Under the pieces are notes generated by a model that saw only the letters and a list, made by a program, of their open reading frames with translations, was not told where the DNA came from and did not search any database. DNA of 59,853 nucleotides from a virus, in the IMG/VR virus record IMGVR_UViG_3300027668_001596, positions 1 to 59,853 of that record; one strand, written 5' to 3'. The translations under genes and the position numbers were made by a program. Shown piece by piece: positions 44,317 through 52,113 of this stretch (position 1 is the stretch's first letter; the number at the start of each line of letters is the position of its first letter).

Positions 44317-44775
44317 ATGAAGTACTACCACACCTGGGAAGAATTTAACAGCAACGTTGCAACAATATGCCGGGCAATGGCAGTAGATAAGTATAAGCCC
44401 GATGTTATATTAGGACCTGGAAGAGGCGGTTACCCAATGGGAGTAATGCTCAGTCATTACTGGAATATACCGTTTGAAGGCTTCCAATTAAGTCTAAGAG
44501 ATCATACAGTCGAGGATAATGGCGCACTTGAACAACTTTTGTCTAAATACAATGGTAAGAACATATTAATATGCGATGACATTAACGATAGTGGATCAAC
44601 ACTCAATATAATTGATGAAAGTTGCGAAAAACTGTTGACAATGGCTCCCAGATACTGTACAATATATGATAAGTTGTCCAGTAATTTTGGTAAGAAAGTT
44701 GACTATACTGCAAAGGAAGTTACACCAGATGAAGAACAATGGATAGTATTCCCTTACGAGGAGTGGTGGAAATGA
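44317..44775 (+). CDS. PRPP-type phosphoribosyltransferase-like protein
   Basis: 152 residues from the ATG just past the GroES stop. ILGPGRGGYPMGVMLSHYW is the first loop and ILICDDINDSGSTL is the PRPP-binding motif of purine/xanthine phosphoribosyltransferases. It would join a base to PRPP; hypoxanthine, guanine or a modified base such as a 7-deazaguanine are all conceivable. It overlaps the next gene with an ATGA junction. Confidence 0.82.
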   Translation: MKYYHTWEEFNSNVATICRAMAVDKYKPDVILGPGRGGYPMGVMLSHYWNIPFEGFQLSLRDHTVEDNGALEQLLSKYNGKNILICDDINDSGSTLNIIDESCEKLLTMAPRYCTIYDKLSSNFGKKVDYTAKEVTPDEEQWIVFPYEEWWK

Positions 44776-44876
44776 TTGAATTATTAGTATGGTTTGTTTT
44801 CACATTTGCATGGGCGGCATATGGTACGCATGTAATAAGAGAGTTTATAAAGCATAACTGGAACATATTAAAATGA
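44772..44876 (+). CDS. small membrane peptide, 34 aa
   Basis: Read directly between ATGA overlaps on both sides (start 44772, stop 44874-44876). MIELLVWFVFTFAWAAYG is one membrane helix; the rest is basic. Both junctions argue that it is translated. Confidence 0.5.
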   Translation: MIELLVWFVFTFAWAAYGTHVIREFIKHNWNILK

Positions 44877-45079
44877 AAAGAACAGCAGAAATAGTAAATG
44901 ACAATGGCTTTGTTGTACATTTATTTAAAGAATATTTATGTGAAATAGGAATGGAAAAGGACCTGTTTGGTACTATAGATATTAGAGACAAAAGCATACA
45001 CTATGCAAATGACATAGTAGAGAACTGGGCTAACGGCATATTAGGAGAGGATAATGAGTTCATTAGTAAGCCTTCGTAA
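44873..45079 (+). CDS. hypothetical protein, 68 aa
   Basis: Soluble helix-rich small protein with FGTIDIRDKSIHYANDIVENW in the middle. ATGA-coupled to the membrane peptide and overlapped by 26 bp by the next gene. No family recognised. Confidence 0.55.
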   Translation: MKRTAEIVNDNGFVVHLFKEYLCEIGMEKDLFGTIDIRDKSIHYANDIVENWANGILGEDNEFISKPS

Positions 45080-45272
45080 CCACTTAGTTACCCTAAAAAC
45101 TAAACATAGGGTAATGGATAAACAAATATCCGATGATTACGACTTACATGTTGATGACTTTATTGTTCATGCAGAGAAGTTAGAAAAACTAGAACTTAAA
45201 AGAGAGATAGACACTCTAGAAGAAATGATTATATTATTATCCAAAGAAGAGGAACAACAAGAGAATGATTAG
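45054..45272 (+). CDS. hypothetical coiled-coil protein, 72 aa
   Basis: Behind AGGAGAGG. Heptad-like Leu/Glu/Lys helix throughout (KLEKLELKREIDTLEEMIILL), likely a dimeric coiled coil. Its stop overlaps the folE start. Confidence 0.55.
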   Translation: MSSLVSLRNHLVTLKTKHRVMDKQISDDYDLHVDDFIVHAEKLEKLELKREIDTLEEMIILLSKEEEQQEND

Positions 45273-45954
45273 TGATACAATAAAACAACGTATCTTACAA
45301 GCTGGCGGCAAGTTTTGGGCTGGTAGTAACATTAGTGAGTACATGGAAGAAGGCGACAAACAAGCACTTATCGAAGAGCTTACACCTAAGTTTGAATCAG
45401 TACTAGAGAGTCTAGTTATTGATATTGAAAACGATCCTAACAGTATGGAAACTGGTAGACGTCTTGCTAAAATGTATATCAAAGAACTAATGGCAGGTAG
45501 GTACGAACCTATGCCTAATGCAACAGCGTTTCCTAATGTAACAGAAGATAGATACGAAGGCATGTTGGTTGTGCGTAGCGAACTTAAAAGTGTTTGCTCA
45601 CATCATCACCAGCCAGTAACAGGCGTAGCATACATTGGTATCATTGCCGCTGACACACTAATTGGTCTAAGCAAGTACACAAGGATTGCACAATGGTGTG
45701 CAAGACGTGGAACGTTACAAGAAGAACTATGTAACGACATTGCTAGAGAGATTATGGAAGCCACTGGTAGTAATGACGTAGGCGTTTATATACAAGCCAC
45801 ACACGGTTGTTGTGAGAATAGAGGCATTATGGCACATAGTAGTCTTACACAGACTACAGTACTTAAAGGTTCTTTCAAAGAAGAAGCAAAGGTACAACAA
45901 GAGTTTATGGATAATATTAAACTACAGCAGTCGTTTGCTAATGGTAGAGGTTAA
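45265..45954 (+). CDS. folE: GTP cyclohydrolase I
   Basis: 229 residues. SVCSHHHQP (zinc Cys111, His114) and THGCCENRG (zinc Cys near 182) with IGLSKYTRIAQWCARR and the final SSLTQTT...F block identify FolE. It opens GTP to 7,8-dihydroneopterin triphosphate, the first step toward folate or 7-deazaguanine. With QueE next to it and DpdA upstream, the latter is favoured. Confidence 0.95.
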   Translation: MISDTIKQRILQAGGKFWAGSNISEYMEEGDKQALIEELTPKFESVLESLVIDIENDPNSMETGRRLAKMYIKELMAGRYEPMPNATAFPNVTEDRYEGMLVVRSELKSVCSHHHQPVTGVAYIGIIAADTLIGLSKYTRIAQWCARRGTLQEELCNDIAREIMEATGSNDVGVYIQATHGCCENRGIMAHSSLTQTTVLKGSFKEEAKVQQEFMDNIKLQQSFANGRG

Positions 45955-45956
45955 GT

Positions 45957-46499
45957 ATGATAGAACGTAGGAAGAAAGGTTTTATAGTTTCAAAAGGACT
46001 CGTGCCTGTAAATGCTATATGCGAAAGTGTTGGCACAGGTAAGAGCGTAGCTGACGTATTAAAATTATATCCTACCCTTGCTATGGAAGATGTGTTTGAA
46101 GCATTAGAGTTTTATGCTCTTAATACTTCTATACCTACCAATCAAGCATTAGAACAGTTACTTACATTAGTTAATGTAGGTGGAGAAGAGATTGTATTAG
46201 AAGTAAGCAACATTAATCAAGTAGTGTTCATTAAACTTGTAGAGCTAGGCAGACGTTATTACAGACGTACTAGCAACTTTGCTACATGTATGAACAACGG
46301 ACTAAGGATTAGTTGCCTAGAGATTCTAATGCACAAAGAAGCAGACTTAGATTTAGAAAACGATTTGTTTGAGTTAGTTGAGATTGCACTAACAGATAGT
46401 GTGCCAGCAATATTTGAACAGAACGAACAGACAAAAGAAGATTTAGATTACGACGAATATATAGTAACGAAGGAAAAACATGACTCTAAAATACAGTGA
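45957..46499 (+). CDS. DUF433-like helical protein
   Basis: 180 residues. VNAICESVGTGKSVADVLKLYPTLAMEDVFEALEFYA resembles the DUF433 domain (G-x-S-x-x-x-I-L-x-x-Y-P-x-L-x-x-x-D-I-x-x-A-L-x-Y) found in antitoxin-like DNA-binding proteins. The C-terminal half is helical without a recognised toxin-binding motif. Sits between folE and queE and overlaps queE. A regulatory role is possible. Confidence 0.5.
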   Translation: MIERRKKGFIVSKGLVPVNAICESVGTGKSVADVLKLYPTLAMEDVFEALEFYALNTSIPTNQALEQLLTLVNVGGEEIVLEVSNINQVVFIKLVELGRRYYRRTSNFATCMNNGLRISCLEILMHKEADLDLENDLFELVEIALTDSVPAIFEQNEQTKEDLDYDEYIVTKEKHDSKIQ

Positions 46500-47400
46500 A
46501 ACGTTTTACTCAGCCCAAGGCGAAGGCTCCTATGTAGGCATTCCTAGTTTATGGATGCGATTCTTCTTGTGTAATCTTCAGTGCAATGGCTTTGGACAAA
46601 CAGATCCAACTGACCCTAGCACCTATGAGTTACCGTACGAAACAATTGATTTAACAAACATCGACAACGTGTTTGATTTGCCAGTTTTTGATAAGGGTTG
46701 TGACAGTAGTTACACTTGGAGCAAACGCTTCAAGCACCTTATTGCCGATAAGACGGTAGAGGAGGCTGTAGACGAACTACAGGCTCACCTACCGCACGGT
46801 AACTTTATACATCCTGTAACACTAAACAGAACACACATGGTATTTACAGGAGGCGAGCCTATGATTAAGAAGTCGCAACCTGGTATGATTAGTGTGTTAG
46901 AAGAGTTTGCTAAACGTAAGATGAACAACACTCACGTTACAGTAGAAACAAATGGTACTAGAGCAGTAACACCAGACTTAGAAGAGTTTATAGATAAAAG
47001 ATTTTATGCTACAGACGAGTACGGTGGAATTATTCCAGACGCATTAGGTACGCCAGAGTGGTTCTGGAGTGTAAGTCCTAAGTTATGGAGTACTGCTGGA
47101 GAGAAACATAGTAAAGCAATATGCCCAGAGATAGTAGGCAAGTATGCAGAAGTTAGTAATCACGGACAACTAAAGTTCGTAGTAAATGGCTCTGAAGAGA
47201 GTTGGAGAGAAGTAGAAGAGAATACTAAATTATTTAGAGATGCAGGATGTAATTTTCCTGTGTGGATTATGGGCGTAGGTGGAACGTTCGAAGGGCTAAT
47301 CCAAACAGAAGCCACCATAGCCGATGAAGCAATACAACGTGGCTACAACTATACAAGCAGAGTTCATGTACACATATATGGAAATGCAATAGGAAAATAA
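46480..47400 (+). CDS. queE: 7-carboxy-7-deazaguanine synthase, phage-type QueE
   Basis: 306 residues. FYSAQGEGSYVGIPSLWMRF is the QueE start. FLCNLQC (Cys31, Cys35) and GCDSSYTW (Cys74) together form the radical-SAM cysteine triad but with a 38-residue insert between the second and third cysteines. VFTGGEPM (GGEP motif) and VTVETNGT follow. It makes CDG from carboxytetrahydropterin. The spaced-out triad distinguishes it from standard QueE; phage QueE enzymes of this type exist. Confidence 0.92.
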   Translation: MTLKYSETFYSAQGEGSYVGIPSLWMRFFLCNLQCNGFGQTDPTDPSTYELPYETIDLTNIDNVFDLPVFDKGCDSSYTWSKRFKHLIADKTVEEAVDELQAHLPHGNFIHPVTLNRTHMVFTGGEPMIKKSQPGMISVLEEFAKRKMNNTHVTVETNGTRAVTPDLEEFIDKRFYATDEYGGIIPDALGTPEWFWSVSPKLWSTAGEKHSKAICPEIVGKYAEVSNHGQLKFVVNGSEESWREVEENTKLFRDAGCNFPVWIMGVGGTFEGLIQTEATIADEAIQRGYNYTSRVHVHIYGNAIGK

Positions 47401-47401
47401 T

Positions 47402-47887
47402 ATGAATATTATTAAAAAGATTAAAGCAGAACGTCCTTGGTCAAGTACCAGTGAATACTTTACTTGGTTTCATTGGACATTGTTTTCAATACTGTGGTGT
47501 ACATTATTGTTTTCAGTTGAAGCAAGAGCAGATCAATGGTTTGTTGATGGCACTGGAGTAACTGAAGGTAAAACATATCATGGACACACAGTAGAAACAA
47601 CACCGCCGGCATTGTTTACTTCAGCTATTATCGGAGCAGACAAGATAGGCAAGGATACTATTAGAGTTAAGATGAACGATGGTAGAAGTTATGATGCAGT
47701 CATGCTAGGCTGTTGGAATCTACAATCGGCACATGGATATATATTTGGAAAGAACTGGGAGATGGATGCAATATTTGATCAACTAATGCCAGGCTTACCA
47801 GTATATCTATTAATAGGTAATAATGTCGAACATAACCCGGGCTGTGTTATTACAAAGATTATACCAGTAATGATAGTAAATGAATAA
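47402..47887 (+). CDS. exported protein, unknown function
   Basis: 161 residues with a hydrophobic N-terminal segment (HWTLFSILWCTLLFSVEARA) fitting a signal peptide or anchor. The mature part is beta-rich (KDTIRVKMNDGRSYDAVMLGCWN) with two cysteines that could form a disulfide. Coupled to queE. Probably periplasmic. Confidence 0.6.
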   Translation: MNIIKKIKAERPWSSTSEYFTWFHWTLFSILWCTLLFSVEARADQWFVDGTGVTEGKTYHGHTVETTPPALFTSAIIGADKIGKDTIRVKMNDGRSYDAVMLGCWNLQSAHGYIFGKNWEMDAIFDQLMPGLPVYLLIGNNVEHNPGCVITKIIPVMIVNE

Positions 47888-48014
47888 GTGTAGTGAGTGC
47901 GGAGTGATATATTTTACATCTCCATACCACACACATGACATGCAACACATATTTTGTGGAGCAGAGTGCAGTTTAAAATGGCACGATAAACAGGAGAAAG
48001 ATGATGGCGAATAA
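47880..48014 (+). CDS. small zinc-ribbon-like protein, 44 aa
   Basis: Read directly; overlaps genes on both sides. NKCSECG (CxxC), HTHD, and FCGAECSLKWH (CxxxC) supply candidate zinc ligands. Such small finger proteins often regulate or bind nucleic acid. No ribosome site of its own was found; coupling supports it. Confidence 0.55.
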   Translation: MNKCSECGVIYFTSPYHTHDMQHIFCGAECSLKWHDKQEKDDGE

Positions 48015-48513
48015 AGTACCTTTTTGGATGTTACCCGCAAGTTGGGGACTAACAGGCAAAAGTAAACTAAGAGCAAAGGCTGAGTATGAACTTACAGGCG
48101 TTGAGCTTAACAAGGAACTTGCCAGGATCGACATAGACAATGACATTGATGCTCAAGTATCAGACATGGACATTGATGTTGAAGCTGGTAACCTAACCCA
48201 GTCAGTACGTGATAAGAAAGTTGCTGAACTGAGAGACGAACCTTGGGTAGAAGTAAAACATATGGAAGTTAACCCAGAAGATGTTAAGCAAGGATACATG
48301 GAGTTAGACTGGAATGACCAGTTTGTTGCTATGTTACATGCACAAGGATACACTGGCGAGAGCGATGAGAGTGTAGTTAACAAATGGTTCAATGATATAT
48401 GTAGAACAGTATTGTTACAAGAGAACGCTGACATGGACTTTGGTCTACAAGATGCTAACTCAGACGTAATTAAAGTAAGAAACGGTCCTACTACGGACGG
48501 TCTAGATGACTGA
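48004..48513 (+). CDS. hypothetical protein, 169 aa
   Basis: Two adjacent ATGs; the second (48004) has better spacing to AGGAG. Acidic helical protein (ELARIDIDNDIDAQVSDMDID) with PFWMLPASWGLTG at the start. Precedes the gene chain leading to RNase H. No family recognised. Confidence 0.65.
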   Translation: MANKVPFWMLPASWGLTGKSKLRAKAEYELTGVELNKELARIDIDNDIDAQVSDMDIDVEAGNLTQSVRDKKVAELRDEPWVEVKHMEVNPEDVKQGYMELDWNDQFVAMLHAQGYTGESDESVVNKWFNDICRTVLLQENADMDFGLQDANSDVIKVRNGPTTDGLDD

Positions 48514-48760
48514 ACAAACATCAGCTCAGACTAAGTTGGCTATATTGGTTAACAAGGTAATAGGTCCTGCGATTTCAGACTTCGTGGCAAGTTTATCCGA
48601 TGATGAGATATTAGAGCTTATGAAAGCATATAAGACCATGAATATTGATCTCATAAAAGACTTGACTTCTGCGGCTAAAGAGCGTAAAATACAAAGTAAG
48701 CAATGGACGGAAGATAGTCCGTTTGATGCAATAATGGAACAAGGACTAGACAATAAATGA
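48506..48760 (+). CDS. hypothetical protein, 84 aa
   Basis: Helical, with LAILVNKVIGPAISDFVASLSDDEILELMKAYK. Overlaps genes on both sides (8 bp and an ATGA), so translated in one chain with the exonuclease. Possibly an accessory of it; unproven. Confidence 0.6.
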   Translation: MTEQTSAQTKLAILVNKVIGPAISDFVASLSDDEILELMKAYKTMNIDLIKDLTSAAKERKIQSKQWTEDSPFDAIMEQGLDNK

Positions 48761-49749
48761 GCAAAAATTACTTATTAGTAGATGGACTGAACATGTTTAT
48801 GAGAGCAAAACATGTTGGTGGACGTGGAGATAGTATCGACATGAAGATCGGTATGGCTATGCACATTATGTTTAATAGTATTAATAAGTGCTGGAACAAG
48901 TTTGACGGCAGTCATGTAATAATATGTTTAGAAGGACGTTCATGGCGTAAGGACTTTTATAAGCCTTACAAAGCAAATCGTAAAGTAACAATGGACAAAC
49001 GTAGTCCTAGAGAACAAGAGGACGATGAGTTATACTTTGAAGCGTATGACGACATGGTACAGTTCTTTTCTAACAAAACTAATTGCACCGTACTAAGATG
49101 TGAGACTGCAGAAGCAGATGATATGATTGCTACTTGGGTACAACAACATCCAGAAGATAATCATATGATAGTAAGCACAGACAGTGACTTCTATCAACTG
49201 TTAGCAACCAATGTACAGCAGTACAACGGCACTACAGATCAAATAGTTACACTAGAAGGTTGGCATACGTTGAAAGACGGCAAGGTAGTTATAGATAAAA
49301 AGACTAAAGAAGAGAAGGTACCAGTAGATCCTAAATGGGTACTGTTCGAGAAATGTGTTAGAGGAGATAGTTCAGACAATGTATTTGCAAGTTATCCCGG
49401 CGCAAGACTTAAAGGGACTAAAAACAAAACAGGTATTCGCGAAGCCTTTGATGACAGAGCATCTAGCGGATACAATTATAATAACTTTATGTTGCAAAGG
49501 TGGGTCGACCACGAAGAGCAAGAGCATAGGGTTAGAGACGATTTTATTCGTAATGAAATACTAATTGACTTAACATTGCAACCCGATGAGATTAAAGAGT
49601 TATGTATACAACGAATGAATGAGCAGAAGAAGACGGAACCGGTGGCTAACATTGGCATTCACTTTATGAAGTTCTGCTCTAAATGGAACTTGCAACGTAT
49701 GGGTGACCAGGTCACTACATATCAAGCAATGTTGAATGGGAGTCATTGA
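48757..49749 (+). CDS. rnh: RNase H/FEN-type 5' exonuclease (T4 rnh-like)
   Basis: 330 residues. LLVDGLNMFMRA, CLEGRSWRKDFYKPYKANR, AEADDMIATWVQQ, IVSTDSDFYQLL and GDSSDNVF carry the clustered metal-binding acids of the FEN/5'-3' exonuclease family in the right order. In T4 this enzyme removes RNA primers ahead of gp30 ligase; both enzymes are encoded here. GTKNKTGIREAF fits the helix-hairpin DNA-binding region. Confidence 0.9.
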   Translation: MSKNYLLVDGLNMFMRAKHVGGRGDSIDMKIGMAMHIMFNSINKCWNKFDGSHVIICLEGRSWRKDFYKPYKANRKVTMDKRSPREQEDDELYFEAYDDMVQFFSNKTNCTVLRCETAEADDMIATWVQQHPEDNHMIVSTDSDFYQLLATNVQQYNGTTDQIVTLEGWHTLKDGKVVIDKKTKEEKVPVDPKWVLFEKCVRGDSSDNVFASYPGARLKGTKNKTGIREAFDDRASSGYNYNNFMLQRWVDHEEQEHRVRDDFIRNEILIDLTLQPDEIKELCIQRMNEQKKTEPVANIGIHFMKFCSKWNLQRMGDQVTTYQAMLNGSH

Positions 49750-49946
49750 TGACCGAATCAAATGATAAAGAGGAAGCAGATGCTGACTACGATATTATGT
49801 TCGAGAAGATCAGACACCCAGAGAAGTGGCCCGCTTGGGGCAAGAAGTATATTTATGAATCACCTGATAAAGGTAAGACAGTATACGCCAGAGAATTTGG
49901 CAAGCCACATGAAGAAAGAGTTTTAATTAAAGGAGAAGAACAGTGA
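49746..49946 (+). CDS. hypothetical protein, 66 aa
   Basis: ATGA-coupled to the exonuclease. Charged, aromatic-containing small protein (KWPAWGKKYIYESPDKGKTVYAREF). Coupled at its end to the next gene. Unknown. Confidence 0.6.
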   Translation: MMTESNDKEEADADYDIMFEKIRHPEKWPAWGKKYIYESPDKGKTVYAREFGKPHEERVLIKGEEQ

Positions 49947-50464
49947 TTAAATTTAAAGAATCGGTAAAACTACAAAAGATAAGTGATGATGCGTGGATCG
50001 TTAATGACGATACAAAACGTGTTGGTATCCTACACAAAACCATACAGGATCAATACACTTACTTAGACAGGACAGAAACAATCCAGTTCGCAGACCAAGA
50101 AGAAGTAACAGACTTTTTCCAGAACCAGTTTGTGTTCGATGAAGAGACTGTAATGGACGTAACAGTTCCTGCAACGTTTTACATTAAAGGTTATCCTGTT
50201 GACTATCCAAGTCCAGTACCAGTTGAGCCTAGCGATGAGGACTACATGGAAGAGATTCCATTGTTTGCTAAGACAGAAAACAGCAAGGTATACTATGCCG
50301 CAGGTTGGTACGCTATTAACTTTGAAAAAGGTTGGAAACATGGCAACTGTCCTAAGTTAAGCACACTAATTACATATGGTTACGAAGGTCCATTTAAAAC
50401 TAAACTAGAGCTAAAGCAACGTCTTAAAGTTCTGAACAAACTAAAGAGAAACTTTGCTAAATGA
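49943..50464 (+). CDS. hypothetical protein, 173 aa
   Basis: GTG start within an overlap with the previous gene. Beta-rich N-terminal half (VKLQKISDDAWIVNDDTKRVGILHK), proline-rich middle (YPVDYPSPVPVEPSDEDY), C-terminal basic helix (KTKLELKQRLKVLNKLKR). Conserved-looking but not recognised. Confidence 0.65.
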   Translation: MIKFKESVKLQKISDDAWIVNDDTKRVGILHKTIQDQYTYLDRTETIQFADQEEVTDFFQNQFVFDEETVMDVTVPATFYIKGYPVDYPSPVPVEPSDEDYMEEIPLFAKTENSKVYYAAGWYAINFEKGWKHGNCPKLSTLITYGYEGPFKTKLELKQRLKVLNKLKRNFAK

Positions 50465-50658
50465 AGACTGATTTAACTTATACTGAAAAGTTTTTAGTAC
50501 AAGTAGAACGGTTGCGTGAAGCAAATGAACCTACTGCGGAGTTTAGCGTACACTTTTTAACCCAAGTATGCAAAGAATTAAACGAAAACTTTAAAGTTGA
50601 TCTAAACGTAGGCATCGAGCCTATTAGTAATAAGGTGGATGGAGGAAGATTCAAATGA
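50461..50658 (+). CDS. hypothetical protein, 65 aa
   Basis: ATGA-coupled on both sides in the chain 49743-51180. Small helical protein (FLVQVERLREANEPTAEFSV). Unknown. Confidence 0.55.
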   Translation: MKTDLTYTEKFLVQVERLREANEPTAEFSVHFLTQVCKELNENFKVDLNVGIEPISNKVDGGRFK

Positions 50659-50810
50659 AAGACTTAAAATTGCAAGATGTAATAGATAAGACTATACATC
50701 AAAAACAACAGTTAAAGTTTCAAGAGAAAGCAGTTAACGACCAGCAAAAATCTATCGACGAGCAGACCAAACGTATTGCGGACCTATTGAAATCCAAAAA
50801 CGGTGCGTAG
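50655..50810 (+). CDS. hypothetical coiled-coil peptide, 51 aa
   Basis: Read directly with ATGA overlap at its start and an 8-bp overlap with the next GTG start. Q/K/I-rich helix (QQLKFQEKAVNDQQKSIDEQ) that should coil. Function unknown. Confidence 0.5.
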   Translation: MKDLKLQDVIDKTIHQKQQLKFQEKAVNDQQKSIDEQTKRIADLLKSKNGA

Positions 50811-51180
50811 TAAAGTAATCGACAGACAGTTTTGGGAACACTCCTGTAAGATGGATGGTCCTATTATGATTGAAAAGGGTCAGCCATGTAACTGGTGCGA
50901 TGAGAAAGATTGTAGCGGACCCGTGTGGAGAACTGACTGCGGATACAATCACTTTTTTCATCATGAGATCCAATGGCAGAGTAAATACTATGACGGAACT
51001 GATGAAAGATGGAACGATGTTGGTATTGATCATGGCGTTCTAGATGACATAAATACTAATGCGAAAGGAAAATACGGGTGGAACTTTAATATAGTTAGAG
51101 ACCAGAAGATTGCAATGATATCATTTGAAGACGAAGATGATGCGTTATGGTTTCGATTAAAGCACAGCCCACAGACATAG
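50803..51180 (+). CDS. hypothetical protein, 125 aa
   Basis: GTG start. CNWCDEKDCSG and WRTDCGYNHFFHHEIQW contain a Cys/His-rich region that could bind a metal. The rest is aromatic rich. Stands before the glutaredoxin genes; a redox or metal link is only contextual. Confidence 0.6.
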   Translation: MRSKVIDRQFWEHSCKMDGPIMIEKGQPCNWCDEKDCSGPVWRTDCGYNHFFHHEIQWQSKYYDGTDERWNDVGIDHGVLDDINTNAKGKYGWNFNIVRDQKIAMISFEDEDDALWFRLKHSPQT

Positions 51181-51190
51181 GAAACAACAC

Positions 51191-51418
51191 ATGATTATAG
51201 AAATATTTGGTAAAGATAACTGCCCATTTTGTGATATGGCAGTAAACAAAGCAGAACAAATGACAGAGAACGATCACCAGTACACATACAAAAAACTAGA
51301 TAGAGACTTCAGCCGAGAAGAACTATTTGAGAAATTTCCCACAGCAAGAACATTCCCACAAATCGTAGTAGATGGTAAGGCTATCGGTGGCTGGCAAGAG
51401 TTTAAGGACATAGTATAA
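51191..51418 (+). CDS. dithiol-type glutaredoxin
   Basis: 75 residues. DNCPFCDMAVNK has the CPFC active site, TFPQIVVDGKAIGGWQEF the cis-proline and glycine-rich glutathione site. Reduces disulfides, possibly for host or phage ribonucleotide reductase. Overlaps the next glutaredoxin start. Confidence 0.93.
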   Translation: MIIEIFGKDNCPFCDMAVNKAEQMTENDHQYTYKKLDRDFSREELFEKFPTARTFPQIVVDGKAIGGWQEFKDIV

Positions 51419-51723
51419 TGAGTACCACTGAAGACCAAATTAGAGAAATTATCGAAGGCAACGATGTTATATTGTTTATGAAAGGCGATCCTTATCAACC
51501 TCAATGTGGTTTCAGTGCTAAAGTTGTAAACATACTTAAAGAAATTGGTAAGCCGTTTGGATTTGTTGACATCTTAGCAGACCAAGACATCAGAGCTACA
51601 CTACCTAGCATCAGTGATTGGCCCACGTTCCCACAATTGTTTATCAAAGGTGAACTGATTGGTGGTTGCGATATCATTACAGAGATGCATGACAGTGGCG
51701 AATTAGATCCTCTAATCCCATAA
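51418..51723 (+). CDS. monothiol glutaredoxin (Grx4/GrxD-like)
   Basis: 101 residues. QPQCGFSAKVVNIL carries the CGFS site, WPTFPQLFIKGELIGGCDI the glutathione site. This class binds and passes on [2Fe-2S] clusters. QueE needs a [4Fe-4S] cluster, so a supply role is possible but speculative. Unusual to have mono- and dithiol types in tandem in a phage. Confidence 0.93.
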   Translation: MSTTEDQIREIIEGNDVILFMKGDPYQPQCGFSAKVVNILKEIGKPFGFVDILADQDIRATLPSISDWPTFPQLFIKGELIGGCDIITEMHDSGELDPLIP

Positions 51724-51753
51724 GAATTAACAGACGTTTTAATCGTATTTTTA

Positions 51754-51761
51754 GATAAATA
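51754..51761 (+). promoter_or_regulatory. T4-type late promoter box GATAAATA
   Basis: GATAAATA lies 40 nt before the ATG at 51802; the ribosome site is CCGGAG. Confidence 0.6.
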
Positions 51762-51801
51762 AGTGTGTTGAGCTAGTATACTTCTAGCCCGGAGACACAC
51801 A

Positions 51802-52113
51802 ATGAGTAGACCAAAACCAGTAATACTGCTAGAAGCAGTCCATAAAGACACATATAAAGCAGAGCAAATACTTGCCGCTGAAGCAATATACAGTGTATTT
51901 TATGAAGACAAGCCCATTAACATGCGTACTTTAAACAAGTTAGTAAGTTATCCCGGACCTAAATATAAAAAAGTTTCGTTCAGCAATAGCGGACATGCTT
52001 TTAACCTTTCAGAAAAATTAAACAAAATGTTTAATACGAATAGTTTCACCGTAGTGAGGCTGACATCAGGAGTGGTTGTAAATGAAGAAGACGTCATTAA
52101 TTCCGATATGTAA
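51802..52113 (+). CDS. hypothetical late protein, 103 aa
   Basis: Alpha/beta protein with a basic middle (YPGPKYKKVSFSNSGHAF). Late box upstream; its end overlaps the 2OG oxygenase gene. Unknown. Confidence 0.6.
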   Translation: MSRPKPVILLEAVHKDTYKAEQILAAEAIYSVFYEDKPINMRTLNKLVSYPGPKYKKVSFSNSGHAFNLSEKLNKMFNTNSFTVVRLTSGVVVNEEDVINSDM

